From Rhodospirillales bacterium RIFCSPLOWO2_02_FULL_58_16 (GTDB taxonomy: Bacteria > Pseudomonadota > Alphaproteobacteria > Rhodospirillales > 2-02-FULL-58-16): a DNA stretch of 45,801 nucleotides. Position numbers and translations under genes: made by a program. Under the pieces are notes generated by a model that saw only the letters and a list, made by a program, of their open reading frames with translations, had not been told where the DNA came from and did no database searches. Positions 7,270-15,611 of this stretch are shown here, one piece after another. Where the stretch lies: positions 48,185 to 93,985 of the forward strand of contig MIAA01000039.1 in assembly GCA_001830425.1 (NCBI GenBank), in the 5' to 3' direction. Every line of letters begins with the position of its first letter. Position 1 is the stretch's first letter.

Positions 7270-8019
7270 GTGTCGGAACATTTCCCGAAGCGGTTGTTCA
7301 GTGCTGAAATTCACCGGATGAAATCCCGGGGGCATGTCCTCGGCGCCGGCGCCGGCGCCGTTGTTTCAAACGACAAGGGCGCTATTGAGCGCCATAATCA
7401 ACTGATGGAGGCCATCAACAGCCTTGGCAATAAAATTTCCGGCATGGGCGAAGTCAGCACGACGGTGGTGGGCGACTTCAAGCGTGAAATCCATGAGGCC
7501 GCCGGCCTCAGGCAGCAATTGCAGGAGATGTCCAACGCCATTCTTCAGACCAAGAAGGAAATTGCCGCCTTCGGCCATATCGGAGAGGATGACGATCATA
7601 TCATCACCATGACCAGTCAATTGGACGCCGTGGTGGCGGATACCGAAAAGGCGACCAATGTCATTCTGTCTGCGGCGGAGAGCATTGACTGTCAGGCGGA
7701 AAGGATTCGCGGCCATGTCAAAGATGAAGAAGAGGCCGGATGGGTGGATGAGATCAGGGATCAGGTGGTCAAGGTTTTTGAAGCCTGTAACTTTCAGGAC
7801 ATCACCGGCCAGCGCATTAACAAGGTGGTTACTACCTTGAAGTTCATTGATGAACGGGTGACGATGATGATCGATATCCTTGGCGGGAAGAGTGAGTTCG
7901 ACGGCCTTCCCCCGCCCGATGAACTGCCGAAGGACGAGGACCAGAAGCTGCTTAACGGCCCACAACTGGATGAAGCAAAAAAGATATCCCAGAACGAAAT
8001 AGACAATCTTTTTAATTAG
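7270..8019 (+). CDS. cheZ: Chemotaxis protein phosphatase CheZ
   Basis: About 249 residues. CheZ dephosphorylates CheY-P. The long helical hairpin is visible as coiled-coil-like sequence, and the signature FQDITGQRINKV carries the catalytic Asp (codon 7798) and Gln (codon 7810). A linker rich in Pro and acidic residues leads to a C-terminal peptide ISQNEIDNLFN, which resembles the CheY-P-binding tails of CheZ and the FliM N-terminus. Start: GTG at 7270 is preferred because GGAG lies nine bases upstream; an ATG at 7255 would add five residues and has a poor ribosome site. No other che gene is adjacent. It overlaps the convergent membrane-protein gene by four bases. Confidence 0.9.
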   Translation: MSEHFPKRLFSAEIHRMKSRGHVLGAGAGAVVSNDKGAIERHNQLMEAINSLGNKISGMGEVSTTVVGDFKREIHEAAGLRQQLQEMSNAILQTKKEIAAFGHIGEDDDHIITMTSQLDAVVADTEKATNVILSAAESIDCQAERIRGHVKDEEEAGWVDEIRDQVVKVFEACNFQDITGQRINKVVTTLKFIDERVTMMIDILGGKSEFDGLPPPDELPKDEDQKLLNGPQLDEAKKISQNEIDNLFN

Positions 8020-8585
8020 ATCTGGCCGACCTTATGTTCCTTGCGGGATTTGGCGATCTTGGCGTCGATCTCGGCGTCCATTTTCTTTTTCCTTTCCGCC
8101 GCCGCTTTGTCATCAGCCGCCGCCTTGGTGGCGGCGGTCATCTGGGCCGCTTTGGCGGCGCGTATCTTGTCCACCCCGGCTTTATAGGCCGCCCGGTTAT
8201 GCTCGATTTTTTTCTGAAAAATCACATAGGTCAGTTGGGAGCCGAAATAGGCCAAGGCCGGGGCGGACACCAAGGTTATGGCCCAAAAGATAAAATGGGA
8301 CATGGTGATTTTTCCGAAAAGCACCGCGTGGAAATAAACCGCGAAAACAAGCACGAATCCCCATCCCAACAGAAGCAGCCGGAAGGATATCCGCTCTTTC
8401 AGCGGAACTTCTTTTCGCGGCTTTCCTTGAGCGAGAATGATGCTGTAAAGCAGTCCGCCGCAAAAATTGCTGAGAAGAAAAATAATGCCCAGGTTGGCTA
8501 TTATGAATTCGTATCTGTGGAATCCAAACAGTTCCCTTACAGATTCAACGACAATATTCATGGCCCACCATAGTATTCTGTCCAT
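8016..8585 (-). CDS. Hypothetical membrane protein with Ala/Lys-rich cytoplasmic tail
   Basis: 189 residues, family not recognised. There are three hydrophobic segments, roughly residues 26-50 (FIIANLGIIFLLSNFCGG), 68-92 (RLLLLGWGFVLVFAVYF) and 96-122 (HFIFWAITLVSAPALAYFGS). A highly charged tail of about 65 residues with many Ala, Lys and Asp (for example AERKKKMDAEIDAKIAKSRK) is probably a coiled coil in the cytoplasm. An internal ATG at the ninth codon is an alternative start; neither start has a strong ribosome site. It is convergent with cheZ, overlapping it by four bases, and no function can be assigned. Confidence 0.65.
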   Translation of the reverse strand: MDRILWWAMNIVVESVRELFGFHRYEFIIANLGIIFLLSNFCGGLLYSIILAQGKPRKEVPLKERISFRLLLLGWGFVLVFAVYFHAVLFGKITMSHFIFWAITLVSAPALAYFGSQLTYVIFQKKIEHNRAAYKAGVDKIRAAKAAQMTAATKAAADDKAAAERKKKMDAEIDAKIAKSRKEHKVGQI

Positions 8586-8643
8586 GAAATTTGCAAGTAC
8601 AAATTTCGGTATCGGGACGCTATATGTAGAGACCGGAATAATA

Positions 8644-9711
8644 TCAGATCGCGGACCTTTCGGCCATGGCGTCGTGTATTTCCTTGATGATTGAGCGGAT
8701 GTCGTAACTGTAGGTCCAATCGGGATAATGCGATTGAAAACGCCGCACGTCGCTGATCCACCAGATGTGGTCGCCGGCGCGGTTGCTCTCGGCGTAGCTC
8801 CAGTTCATCGGCCGCCCGGTCAGTTCCTCGCAAATCCTGATCGCTTCGATCATTGAGCAGTTGGAATGGCGCGAGCCGCCGATATTGTAAATTTCAGCCG
8901 AACGCGGCTTTTGGAAGACGCGCCAGAAGGCGTTGACCAGATCGAAGGAATGGATGTTGTCGCGGACCTGCTTGCCCTTGTAACCGAACACGGTATAGGC
9001 GTCGCCGGTAACGGCGCACTTGACCAGATAGTTGAGAAAACCGTGCAACTGCGCTCCGGAATGATTGGGTCCGGTGAGACAGCCGCCCCGGAAGCAGGCG
9101 GTCTTCATGCCGAAGTAGCGACCGTATTCCTGCACCATCAGGTCGGATGCCGCCTTGGATACCCCGAACAACGAGTGCATGGAATTGTCGATGCTCATGC
9201 CCTCGTCGATGCCGTGCAGGGCGTAGGCGTGCGTAGACGCCAACTCCCAGCGGGTCTCCATCTCCACCAGCGGCAAGCGGTTGGGGGTGTCGCCATAGAC
9301 CTTGTTGGTGCTGCAATGGATGAAGGGGGCGTCCGGGCAGTGCTTGCGCGTCGCCTCCAGCAGAGCCAAGGCGCCGTTGGCGTTGACGGTAAAATCGGTG
9401 TGGGGATCGCTTGCCGCCCAGTCGTGCGACGGCTGCGCCGCCGTATGGATCACCACCTTGATCGCCTTGCCCAGGCCGGCGAACAAAGCCTCGATCGCCG
9501 CAACGTCGCGAATGTCGATGTTCTCGTGACGATAGTTTTTCATATCCGCCTGAAGGCGTTCCAGAGACCGGGCGGTGCTGGCGCCTGCGCCGAAAAACAC
9601 CCGGCGCATGTCGTTGTCGATGCCGACCACGTCCATGCCCTTCGCATGGAAAAAACGGACGGCTTCGGAGCCGATGAGGCCGGCTGAACCGGTGATGACG
9701 GCGATGCTCAT
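8644..9711 (-). CDS. NAD-dependent epimerase/dehydratase (extended SDR, CDP-paratose epimerase-like)
   Basis: 355 residues. The N-terminal Rossmann motif [14 protein letters not shown] (about 8-21) and [11 protein letters not shown] mark an extended short-chain dehydrogenase acting on a nucleotide sugar. [20 protein letters not shown] and [20 protein letters not shown] are typical of the branch annotated as CDP-paratose 2-epimerase-like. At the expected YxxxK active site the sequence is F-G-V-S-K (Phe182, Lys186), so the catalytic tyrosine is replaced. The stop of the downstream-reading gene pair is close: the methyltransferase-glycosyltransferase gene ends 13 bases before this start, so both are likely one operon for cell-surface glycan synthesis. 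The exact substrate is unknown. Confidence 0.85.
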   Translation of the reverse strand: MSIAVITGSAGLIGSEAVRFFHAKGMDVVGIDNDMRRVFFGAGASTARSLERLQADMKNYRHENIDIRDVAAIEALFAGLGKAIKVVIHTAAQPSHDWAASDPHTDFTVNANGALALLEATRKHCPDAPFIHCSTNKVYGDTPNRLPLVEMETRWELASTHAYALHGIDEGMSIDNSMHSLFGVSKAASDLMVQEYGRYFGMKTACFRGGCLTGPNHSGAQLHGFLNYLVKCAVTGDAYTVFGYKGKQVRDNIHSFDLVNAFWRVFQKPRSAEIYNIGGSRHSNCSMIEAIRICEELTGRPMNWSYAESNRAGDHIWWISDVRRFQSHYPDWTYSYDIRSIIKEIHDAMAERSAI

Positions 9712-9724
9712 AAAATGGACCTTA

Positions 9725-11224
9725 TCATTTCCCGCCGAGATCAGGCAGCCTGGAGAAGCCGAAGTTGGTCATGCGGGCAAAGCGCCACAGCACCCGGACA
9801 TACCCCCCGCCGGAAGCCAGCACCTTGAATGACGAATGTCCCATATCGAAGGTGCGGTTGATCCACGAAATGGGAACTTCGCGCACTTCCCGCCCAAGCA
9901 GCGCCGATTGCAATCCTATTTCGGCGTTGGCGGCGAACCATGGCTCGCTGATGACCAAGCGGCGGGCGATGTCGGCGCTCATGATCCTGAGGTTGTTCGT
10001 AATGTCACGGCGTCCGAAACGGAAAATCAGATTGACCAGCAGGTGAAAACAGCGATTGGCGACGATTTTGCCGAACGGATAGTTGATCAGGACGCTGAGC
10101 TGCGAAAAACGACTGCCGAATACTACGTCGGCTCCTTCGGCGACGGCATCCATCATATCTTCCATTTCCGGCAGCAGATGCTGAAAATCGCAGTCCATCG
10201 ACATGACATAACGTCCGGTTGCCGCCATAAAGCCGTCACGCAGGGCGCGACCGACGCCGTTAGGCGGCGAACGGTGAATCGGCGTGATGCGAGGGTCCGC
10301 CGCCGCCAGACGGTCAATCGCCTCGCGGGTGGAATCGCTGCTGTTGTCGTTGACCAGCACGATCTGATGAATGTAATCGCCGAAATATGTGCGCAATCCC
10401 TCGACCAGCGGGGGAATGTTCATTTCCTCGTTGTGACAGGGAACGATGAACGAAATCGCTCCCATCAGGTCTTTGTGCCGACATAGCGACACCGGGGCGC
10501 GAGGAACGATGCGCGGCGGTTTTTGCGCATGAAGTATGATGCGTCCGGCCAGGTTTTGCACCAGCGGAGCGTTTTCCAGTAAAACGGACAGATTATGCAT
10601 AAACCGGGCGGCCATTGGCGTCGGCGCCAGCGGCGAATAGACAAAATCCGTAAAACGCGAGGAAACCCGGATGAAGCCGATTTCGGAATAAAGCTCGGAA
10701 AGCTGCGTCCGGTCCAGCAACGACTGCATATTCCGCAAGCCGAAAATCCGGCGGAAAGCGTTGCGGATCGTGTAGAGAAAATTCCAGGAATTGGACTCGA
10801 AGAAGACGGTTCGCCCGCCTTCTTCAAGCAGGTTGAACACTTGTTCAATGAGGGCGCACACGTTACGGCGATCAAGGACGCCGTCGGCGATGATGTAGCG
10901 GAAGGTTCGCCCTTCCAGGGCGCCGGGCAACCTGCTTACCGCCAGGGTCTCCACTCCGGGAATGACCGTTGCCGCAGGAGCGGCGGTGATGCTTGTGATC
11001 GGATTGCGTCCGCGTGTCATTTTTACAAGCGCGCGCGTAAATATGCCGCCCCCTCCGCCGATCTCCAGAATTGACTCGCCGGGCAGCAGATGCACCAGAT
11101 GACGGAAGGAATGAGCCTGCCACGATGATCGCTCGGTAGCGATCGGATCACGCTTTTCGCGGTAGTTATCGCGAAATCGTTCACGCTGTAAAAGAATTGC
11201 CAGGGTAGGCGAAAGCTCCGTCAT
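9725..11224 (-). CDS. Fusion of SAM methyltransferase-like domain and GT2 glycosyltransferase
   Basis: 499 residues from the ATG at 11224; a TTG 108 bases upstream would add an Arg-rich segment with no homology signal, so I reject it. The N-terminal half (about 35-235) has the class I methyltransferase motif [15 protein letters not shown] (52-66), an acidic post-motif and [20 protein letters not shown]. The C-terminal half starts at about residue 256 with [20 protein letters not shown], then [13 protein letters not shown] and the metal-binding DCD at 344-346, as in dolichol-phosphate-mannose-synthase-like GT2 enzymes. There are no C-terminal membrane helices. It precedes the SDR epimerase gene by 13 bases. 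A role in glycolipid or O-chain assembly is inferred. Confidence 0.8.
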   Translation of the reverse strand: MTELSPTLAILLQRERFRDNYREKRDPIATERSSWQAHSFRHLVHLLPGESILEIGGGGGIFTRALVKMTRGRNPITSITAAPAATVIPGVETLAVSRLPGALEGRTFRYIIADGVLDRRNVCALIEQVFNLLEEGGRTVFFESNSWNFLYTIRNAFRRIFGLRNMQSLLDRTQLSELYSEIGFIRVSSRFTDFVYSPLAPTPMAARFMHNLSVLLENAPLVQNLAGRIILHAQKPPRIVPRAPVSLCRHKDLMGAISFIVPCHNEEMNIPPLVEGLRTYFGDYIHQIVLVNDNSSDSTREAIDRLAAADPRITPIHRSPPNGVGRALRDGFMAATGRYVMSMDCDFQHLLPEMEDMMDAVAEGADVVFGSRFSQLSVLINYPFGKIVANRCFHLLVNLIFRFGRRDITNNLRIMSADIARRLVISEPWFAANAEIGLQSALLGREVREVPISWINRTFDMGHSSFKVLASGGGYVRVLWRFARMTNFGFSRLPDLGGK

Positions 11225-11356
11225 CGTACATGTCGGGGAGCGACAACGCTCTGTCCGTCCTCTGAAAAAAGCAATTACGATGATCCTGATTGTGCGGCGC
11301 TTCTTCGTAACCGAAAAACACCCCCCGGTCAAATTGACATCCGATGCCTATACGTC

Positions 11357-11557
11357 TTAACAACAGCGGTTGGTCTTACCGTTGGCGCCGTAACGATTCT
11401 CCTGGCGTTCCCTGAAGAACTCCTCGCGGGACATGACCGGCCGGTCGGCGTGACGGGCAAGGCGGTGGCGGACATAGGCGTCGTAATCAGGCAGTCCCAC
11501 CATCAGAAGCAGGGTTTCCTTGATGTAACTGATCAGGGTCTTCTTGGTCTCAGGCAA
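11357..11557 (-). CDS. ybdD: YbdD/YjiX family small protein, partner of CstA
   Basis: 66 residues. It has the family core LLMVGLPDYDAYVRHRLARH, then SREEFFRERQENRYG, and ends in Cys-Cys, as do the enterobacterial YbdD/YjiX proteins. These short proteins are encoded directly after CstA-type carriers and appear to be needed for their function. The start lies within the last codons of cstA (overlap 11550-11557), indicating translational coupling. The gene ends 130 bases before the fusion-gene start. Family call is firm; biochemical role is known only by association. Confidence 0.88.
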   Translation of the reverse strand: MPETKKTLISYIKETLLLMVGLPDYDAYVRHRLARHADRPVMSREEFFRERQENRYGANGKTNRCC

Positions 11558-13610
11558 GGCCCGCCTCCATCGCCTCTTCGGCCTCGATCACGGTCGGCTC
11601 GTCGCTGGTCAGCGACTTGCGCACCGCCAGGACGCCGTGAACCAGAAGGGACGCCGTCACCACGATGAAGACCCCGGTCAGGACGGCGTCGACATGATCG
11701 TTGAAGATCACCCGGCGCATCTGGTCGAGGCTCGTGGTCGGGGCCAATATCTCGCCTTCGGCCAAGGCGTCGCTGAACCTGCGGGCGTGGGCCAAAAAGC
11801 CGATGGCCGGGTTGTTGTGAAATATCTTCTCCAGGCCGGCGGTGGTGGTGCAGACCACCAGCCAGGCCGCCGGCGCCATCGTCACCCAGGCGTAACGCTG
11901 CCGTTTCATCTTGAACAGCACGACGGTGCAGGTGATCAGGGCGATGCCCGCCAGCATCTGGTTGGACATGCCGAACAGCGGCCACAGCGTATTGATTCCG
12001 CCGAACGGATCGGTCACGCCGGAGTAGAGGAAATATCCCCACATGGCGACCACGCTGCCGGTAGCGGTCAGGTTGTTGGCCCATGATCGGGTGTTGCGGA
12101 ACGAGGGCGCCGCCGCGCCTACCATATCCTGCAACATGAACCGGCAGACCCTGGTGCCGGCGTCCAGGGCGGTGAGGATGAACATGGCCTCGAACAGGAT
12201 GGCGAAATGATACCAGAAAGCCATCATCGCCTTGCCGCCCAGCACATGGGAAAAGATATAGGCCATGCCTACCGCCAGCGTGGGAGCGCCGCCGGTTCGA
12301 GACAGTATACTGGTCTCGCCCACGTCCTTGGCCGCCCCCGTCAGCATTTCCGGCGTAACCGTGAAGCCCCATGATGAGATCACCGCCGCCGCCCTGACCG
12401 CATCGGCGCCGATCACGGCCGGCGAGCTGTTCATTGCAAAATAGACGCCGGGTTCGATCACCCCGGCCGCCGCCATGGCCATGATCGCCACGAAGGACTC
12501 CATCAGCATGGCGCCGTAGCCGATGAAGGGTATCTGGCTCTCGTTCTCCAGCATCTTGGGCGTAGTGCCCGATGAAATAAGGGAGTGGAAGCCGGAAACC
12601 GCGCCGCAGGCAATGGTGATGAACAGGAAGGGAAACGGACTGCCCGCGAACACCGGGCCGCTGCCGTCGATGAAGCGGCTGACCGCCGGCATTTTCATCT
12701 CGGGCATTACGATAACGATGCCGACGGCCAGTCCGACGACGGCGCCGATCTTGAGGAAGGTCGAGAGGTAGTCCCTCGGCGCCAGCAGCAGCCACACCGG
12801 CAGGACCGCCGCGACAAACCCGTAGCCGATGATGATCAGAGCCAGCGGTTCGGCCTTGAAGGTGAACAATCGGGCGAGTTCAGGATGCTCCGACACGGTT
12901 CGTCCGCAGACCAGCGCCGTCATCAACAGGACAAAACCGATGGCGCTCATCTCGGCGACGCGCCCCGGCCTGATGAAACGGCCATAGATTCCCATGAGAA
13001 TGGCGATGGGGACGGTGGCGAACACCGTAAAGGTTCCCCAGGGACTGTCGGCCAGGGCCTTGACCACCACCAGGGCCAGAACCGAAAGCAGGATGATCAT
13101 GATCAGAAAAATGCCGAGCATGGCGGAGGCGCCGGCGCCCGGCCCCATTTCCCAGCGGATGATCTCGCCCAGTGAGCGACCGTCGCGGCGGGTCGAAATG
13201 AACAGCACCATCGAGTCCTGGACCGCTCCGGCAAGAACCACCCCCGCCAGTATCCAGAGCGTCCCCGGCAGATAGCCCATCTGGGCCGCCAGAACCGGCC
13301 CGACCAGCGGGCCGGCCCCGGAAATAGCGGCAAAATGGTGGCCGAAAAGCACATAGCGGTTGGTCGGCACATAATCGAGGCCGTCGTTGTAGCGGATTGC
13401 CGGCGTGATCCGGGCGGGGTCGATGCCCATGACCCTGGAGCCGATGAACAGGGCATAGAAGCGGAAGGCGACCAGATAGGTGCAGACGGCGGCCGCCACC
13501 AGCCAGACGGCGTTGATATTCTCGCCGCGCCTGAGCGCGATCACTCCGAGGGCGACGCCTCCGAGAGCGGAGAGGGCAACCCAGCCGAGTTTTTTGATCT
13601 GACTTCCCAT
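11550..13610 (-). CDS. cstA: CstA family carbon-starvation transporter
   Basis: 686-residue polytopic membrane protein of the CstA family, which imports pyruvate and possibly peptides in proton- or sodium-linked fashion when preferred carbon is scarce. Diagnostic stretches are NDGLDYVPTNRYVLFGHHFA, AAISGAGPLVGPVLAAQMGY (about 94-113) and FHSLISSGTTPKMLENES. About 16-18 hydrophobic helices are spread through the protein. Length is typical. A short polar C-terminal tail overlaps the ybdD start. There is no adjacent two-component regulator of the BtsSR type. The gene is preceded by a GC-rich palindromic repeat about 110 bases upstream. Confidence 0.93.
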   Translation of the reverse strand: MGSQIKKLGWVALSALGGVALGVIALRRGENINAVWLVAAAVCTYLVAFRFYALFIGSRVMGIDPARITPAIRYNDGLDYVPTNRYVLFGHHFAAISGAGPLVGPVLAAQMGYLPGTLWILAGVVLAGAVQDSMVLFISTRRDGRSLGEIIRWEMGPGAGASAMLGIFLIMIILLSVLALVVVKALADSPWGTFTVFATVPIAILMGIYGRFIRPGRVAEMSAIGFVLLMTALVCGRTVSEHPELARLFTFKAEPLALIIIGYGFVAAVLPVWLLLAPRDYLSTFLKIGAVVGLAVGIVIVMPEMKMPAVSRFIDGSGPVFAGSPFPFLFITIACGAVSGFHSLISSGTTPKMLENESQIPFIGYGAMLMESFVAIMAMAAAGVIEPGVYFAMNSSPAVIGADAVRAAAVISSWGFTVTPEMLTGAAKDVGETSILSRTGGAPTLAVGMAYIFSHVLGGKAMMAFWYHFAILFEAMFILTALDAGTRVCRFMLQDMVGAAAPSFRNTRSWANNLTATGSVVAMWGYFLYSGVTDPFGGINTLWPLFGMSNQMLAGIALITCTVVLFKMKRQRYAWVTMAPAAWLVVCTTTAGLEKIFHNNPAIGFLAHARRFSDALAEGEILAPTTSLDQMRRVIFNDHVDAVLTGVFIVVTASLLVHGVLAVRKSLTSDEPTVIEAEEAMEAGLA

Positions 13611-13720
13611 GGTGTCTTCCTGAGCGTTCGCCGGACGGCCATTATTGCGGCCTCTCCGGGACGGTTCAAGGGACTTCGTTGAACACGCAAGGCGAAGAAA
13701 GGACGCTATCGCCTTCGTCC

Positions 13721-13884
13721 GGATGAATAAATCATACCAGCGGCCTTAATCATTGACCCATATGGCCCAAGCGCTTTCCCCTCCTTACGAAGGAGGGATT
13801 GGGGGAGGTTGCCGCCGATGAATCCGGGAGGCCAAAACCCCTCCTGACCTCCCCTTGGCAAGGGGAGGATTTTTCAGAGTCATT
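13721..13884. repeat. GC-rich dispersed palindromic element, complete empty copy
   Basis: The gap between cstA and the RHH gene holds one full repeat. It runs GATGAATAAATCATACCAGC, GGCCTTAATCATTGACCC, palindrome CCCTCCTTACGAAGGAGGG (about 13781-13799), GGTTGCCGCCGATGAATCC, CCCTCCTGACCTCCCC and a second palindrome (CCTTGGCAAGG core), ending TTTTTCAGAGTCATTC. It carries no inner insertion, so it shows the element's uninterrupted form. Confidence 0.8.
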
Positions 13885-13908
13885 CTTTACAACCGCCGGC
13901 ATCACATA

Positions 13909-14157
13909 TTACGGCAACTCATCCCCCGAACGCGGCGGGTCGCCCCCGTCGCACGTCAATATGCGCCGAAATTCGGCCATGTCCGCCCGCCCGGCGCGTT
14001 TTGCGAAAAAAGCCTCGGTATTCATGGCGGACAGCTTTTCCGCAACCGCCGCCGCCACAAACTGGTTGAGGCTGATGCCTTCTTCCTTGGCGATCTTTTC
14101 TACCGCCGCCTTGACGAAACGGGGCAGGCGTAAAGGATAGGTTGATGTCGTTCTCAT
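13909..14157 (-). CDS. Ribbon-helix-helix (HicB/Arc-like) DNA-binding protein
   Basis: 82 residues from the ATG at 14157, chosen because GGAGG lies six bases upstream. The N-terminal part, TYPLRLPRFVKAAVEKIAKE then GISLNQFVAAAVAEKL, is a standard ribbon-helix-helix fold: a beta strand with basic residues, then two helices with the 'SLNQFV' turn. Such proteins usually serve as antitoxins or autorepressors. The tail (RRILTCDGGDPPRSGDELP) is polar and could bind a toxin. The gene follows the MNT-HEPN pair by 52 bases on the same strand, so it may be the third gene of that operon. No separate cognate toxin gene follows it. Confidence 0.75.
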   Translation of the reverse strand: MRTTSTYPLRLPRFVKAAVEKIAKEEGISLNQFVAAAVAEKLSAMNTEAFFAKRAGRADMAEFRRILTCDGGDPPRSGDELP

Positions 14158-14209
14158 GGGTTTCCTCCGCAACGCCTCGAAAGGCTTTGCTTGATCATTC
14201 GGTCGCTCC

Positions 14210-14662
14210 CTAAAGGCTTTTCCTAAGAACGGCTTGCGCTTCGGGCGCCAATTCCGGCGGGGCCTTGGCGATTGCAGAAGCGAATAATGCTTCGACCTCG
14301 GGCAGGGCTTCTTTTACATCCGCAAGCCCCGGCATTATCTCCTCAATGCCGGGATAGCGGCTGATTATATACCAGCGCGAGGCATAGTCGAGTTTGAAAG
14401 GATTGATAACAATGGTTGGCCAGTGTTCTCTCGCCAATACGGCCAATGTTGCAAGGTCATGTGTCTTGCGAATGTCTTGGCGGGCCGCCACTAACAAGGC
14501 CTTCAAAATCTTTTCCGCCGCTTGCTGGATATGAAAAGCGGAGTGAGAGATGAACCCTTTTTGAATCAGCGCCCTGGAGACGCCGATATCCTCTGCCGCC
14601 CGCTCTAACCAGCGCAGAGCGTCCTGCCACTGGATGATGTCCTGCTCGTCAGCGCCGCTCAT
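14210..14662 (-). CDS. HEPN-domain protein (HepT-like toxin candidate)
   Basis: 150 residues of the HEPN family: helical, with SAFHIQQAAEKILKALLVAA (about 41-60) and the motif RKTHDL near residue 65, which contains the Arg and His expected for the Rx4-6H RNase site of HEPN toxins. It overlaps the upstream nucleotidyltransferase gene by 14 bases. In known MNT-HEPN pairs the HEPN protein is an RNase toxin and is silenced by AMP transfer from its partner. The C-terminal third is Pro/Glu/Ala-rich. The start ATG at 14662 has GGAG nine bases upstream. Toxicity is inferred from family and gene order. Confidence 0.82.
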   Translation of the reverse strand: MSGADEQDIIQWQDALRWLERAAEDIGVSRALIQKGFISHSAFHIQQAAEKILKALLVAARQDIRKTHDLATLAVLAREHWPTIVINPFKLDYASRWYIISRYPGIEEIMPGLADVKEALPEVEALFASAIAKAPPELAPEAQAVLRKSL

Positions 14663-14969
14663 AGACCGTTACTCCGTCGCGCAGCACGATATGGGCGAAT
14701 GAACCGATGGCCCGGGCGCGTGACGCCAGAATAGAGGCGCGGCAGGGAATGATATCGACGGGACGACGGTAGTTCCCACGCGCCGTTCGGATTGCATTTG
14801 CCGACAGCATCTCGGGCAAAACATCATCATCCAGTTCAACCAGCAGATCGATGTCGCTGTCGAGTCCGGTTTCGCCGCGCGCCCGTGACCCGAATAGAAT
14901 GATCCGGCGCGGATGAAAGCAGGCGACGACGGAATCCAGAAGCTCCGAAGGGATTGATGGGCGGCTCAT
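14649..14969 (-). CDS. MNT-type minimal nucleotidyltransferase (MntA-like antitoxin)
   Basis: 106 residues. The hallmark GSRARGETGLDSDIDLLVEL (about 27-46) contains the GSx10DxD signature of DNA polymerase beta-like nucleotidyltransferases, with both metal-binding aspartates. In MNT-HEPN systems this enzyme AMPylates a Tyr of the HEPN toxin and neutralises it. GAGGT five bases upstream supports the ATG at 14969. It is the first gene of a minus-strand set (MNT, HEPN, RHH). Homologues also occur as housekeeping-like pairs with unknown roles, so toxin-antitoxin function is likely but not proven. Confidence 0.85.
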   Translation of the reverse strand: MSRPSIPSELLDSVVACFHPRRIILFGSRARGETGLDSDIDLLVELDDDVLPEMLSANAIRTARGNYRRPVDIIPCRASILASRARAIGSFAHIVLRDGVTVYERR

Positions 14970-15121
14970 GCGCTACCTCGCCGGTCAGGAAGATTGAAGG
15001 CATAACGACAGCACAAAATACGCCACGATTTCATCTTATGCCGCTTGCCTCTGCTCAATGTATCTGATCCCCATCCGGAAAAGAAGAGGCCGTTCAATAT
15101 GGGGAAGCGGCGGGGTTTTCC

Positions 15122-15149
15122 TTGACAGCCGCAGACTCCGGTGTAGGGT
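15122..15149 (+). promoter_or_regulatory. Candidate sigma-70 promoter for panD
   Basis: A perfect TTGACA (15122-15127), 16-base spacer and TAGGGT (15144-15149) lie 34 bases before the panD start. This is the only good -35 match in the 213-base gap between the divergent MNT and panD genes. Confidence 0.5.
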
Positions 15150-15182
15150 TCGCGCCCTCAAGGTCGCAAGGAACCCCTCCGT

Positions 15183-15611
15183 ATGTTAAAGATTGTCCGC
15201 GCCAAGCTGCATTGCATCCGGATCACCGGCGCCGATCTCAATTACCACGGCTCGATCTCGCTGGACCCGGTTATCTGTGAAAAGGCCGGCATCCTGCCGC
15301 TGGAGTTCGTCAACGTCTGGAACAAGCATACGGGAGCGCGCATCAGCACATATGTGATCTACGGCGAGGCGGGATCAAGGTGTTGCGTGCTTAACGGCGC
15401 CGCCGCCCGCACCTGCCAGGTGGGCGACGAGGTGATCATCACCGCCGTCGAATATGTGGACCGCCAAAAGCTTTACGACTTCAAGCCGCCTGTGCTTGTC
15501 TTCGGCCCCGGCAACATCATCGAGCGCGTATTTCATTACGACGTATATAAAAGCAAAGACCGGGATTTCGACTTTCAGATCACCGAAGACGAAAACGAAG
15601 ACGAAGATTAA
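15183..15611 (+). CDS. panD: Aspartate 1-decarboxylase PanD
   Basis: 142 residues. PanD makes beta-alanine from aspartate for pantothenate and CoA. The proenzyme cleaves itself between Gly and Ser to form a pyruvoyl group; here YHGSISLD puts the site at Gly23-Ser24. Also conserved are Lys8 (AKLHCI), the substrate region [16 protein letters not shown] and [19 protein letters not shown]. The C-terminus is longer than the Escherichia coli enzyme and ends in a very acidic tail ([10 protein letters not shown]). The gene stands alone on the plus strand; its stop overlaps the stop of convergent ubiB. panB and panC are not in the window. Confidence 0.92.
   Translation: MLKIVRAKLHCIRITGADLNYHGSISLDPVICEKAGILPLEFVNVWNKHTGARISTYVIYGEAGSRCCVLNGAAARTCQVGDEVIITAVEYVDRQKLYDFKPPVLVFGPGNIIERVFHYDVYKSKDRDFDFQITEDENEDED

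Noticed and set aside
11533-12795. 420-codon minus-strand ORF inside cstA
   Set aside because: Out-of-frame shadow of the CstA coding sequence with Gly/Arg/His-rich low-complexity translation.
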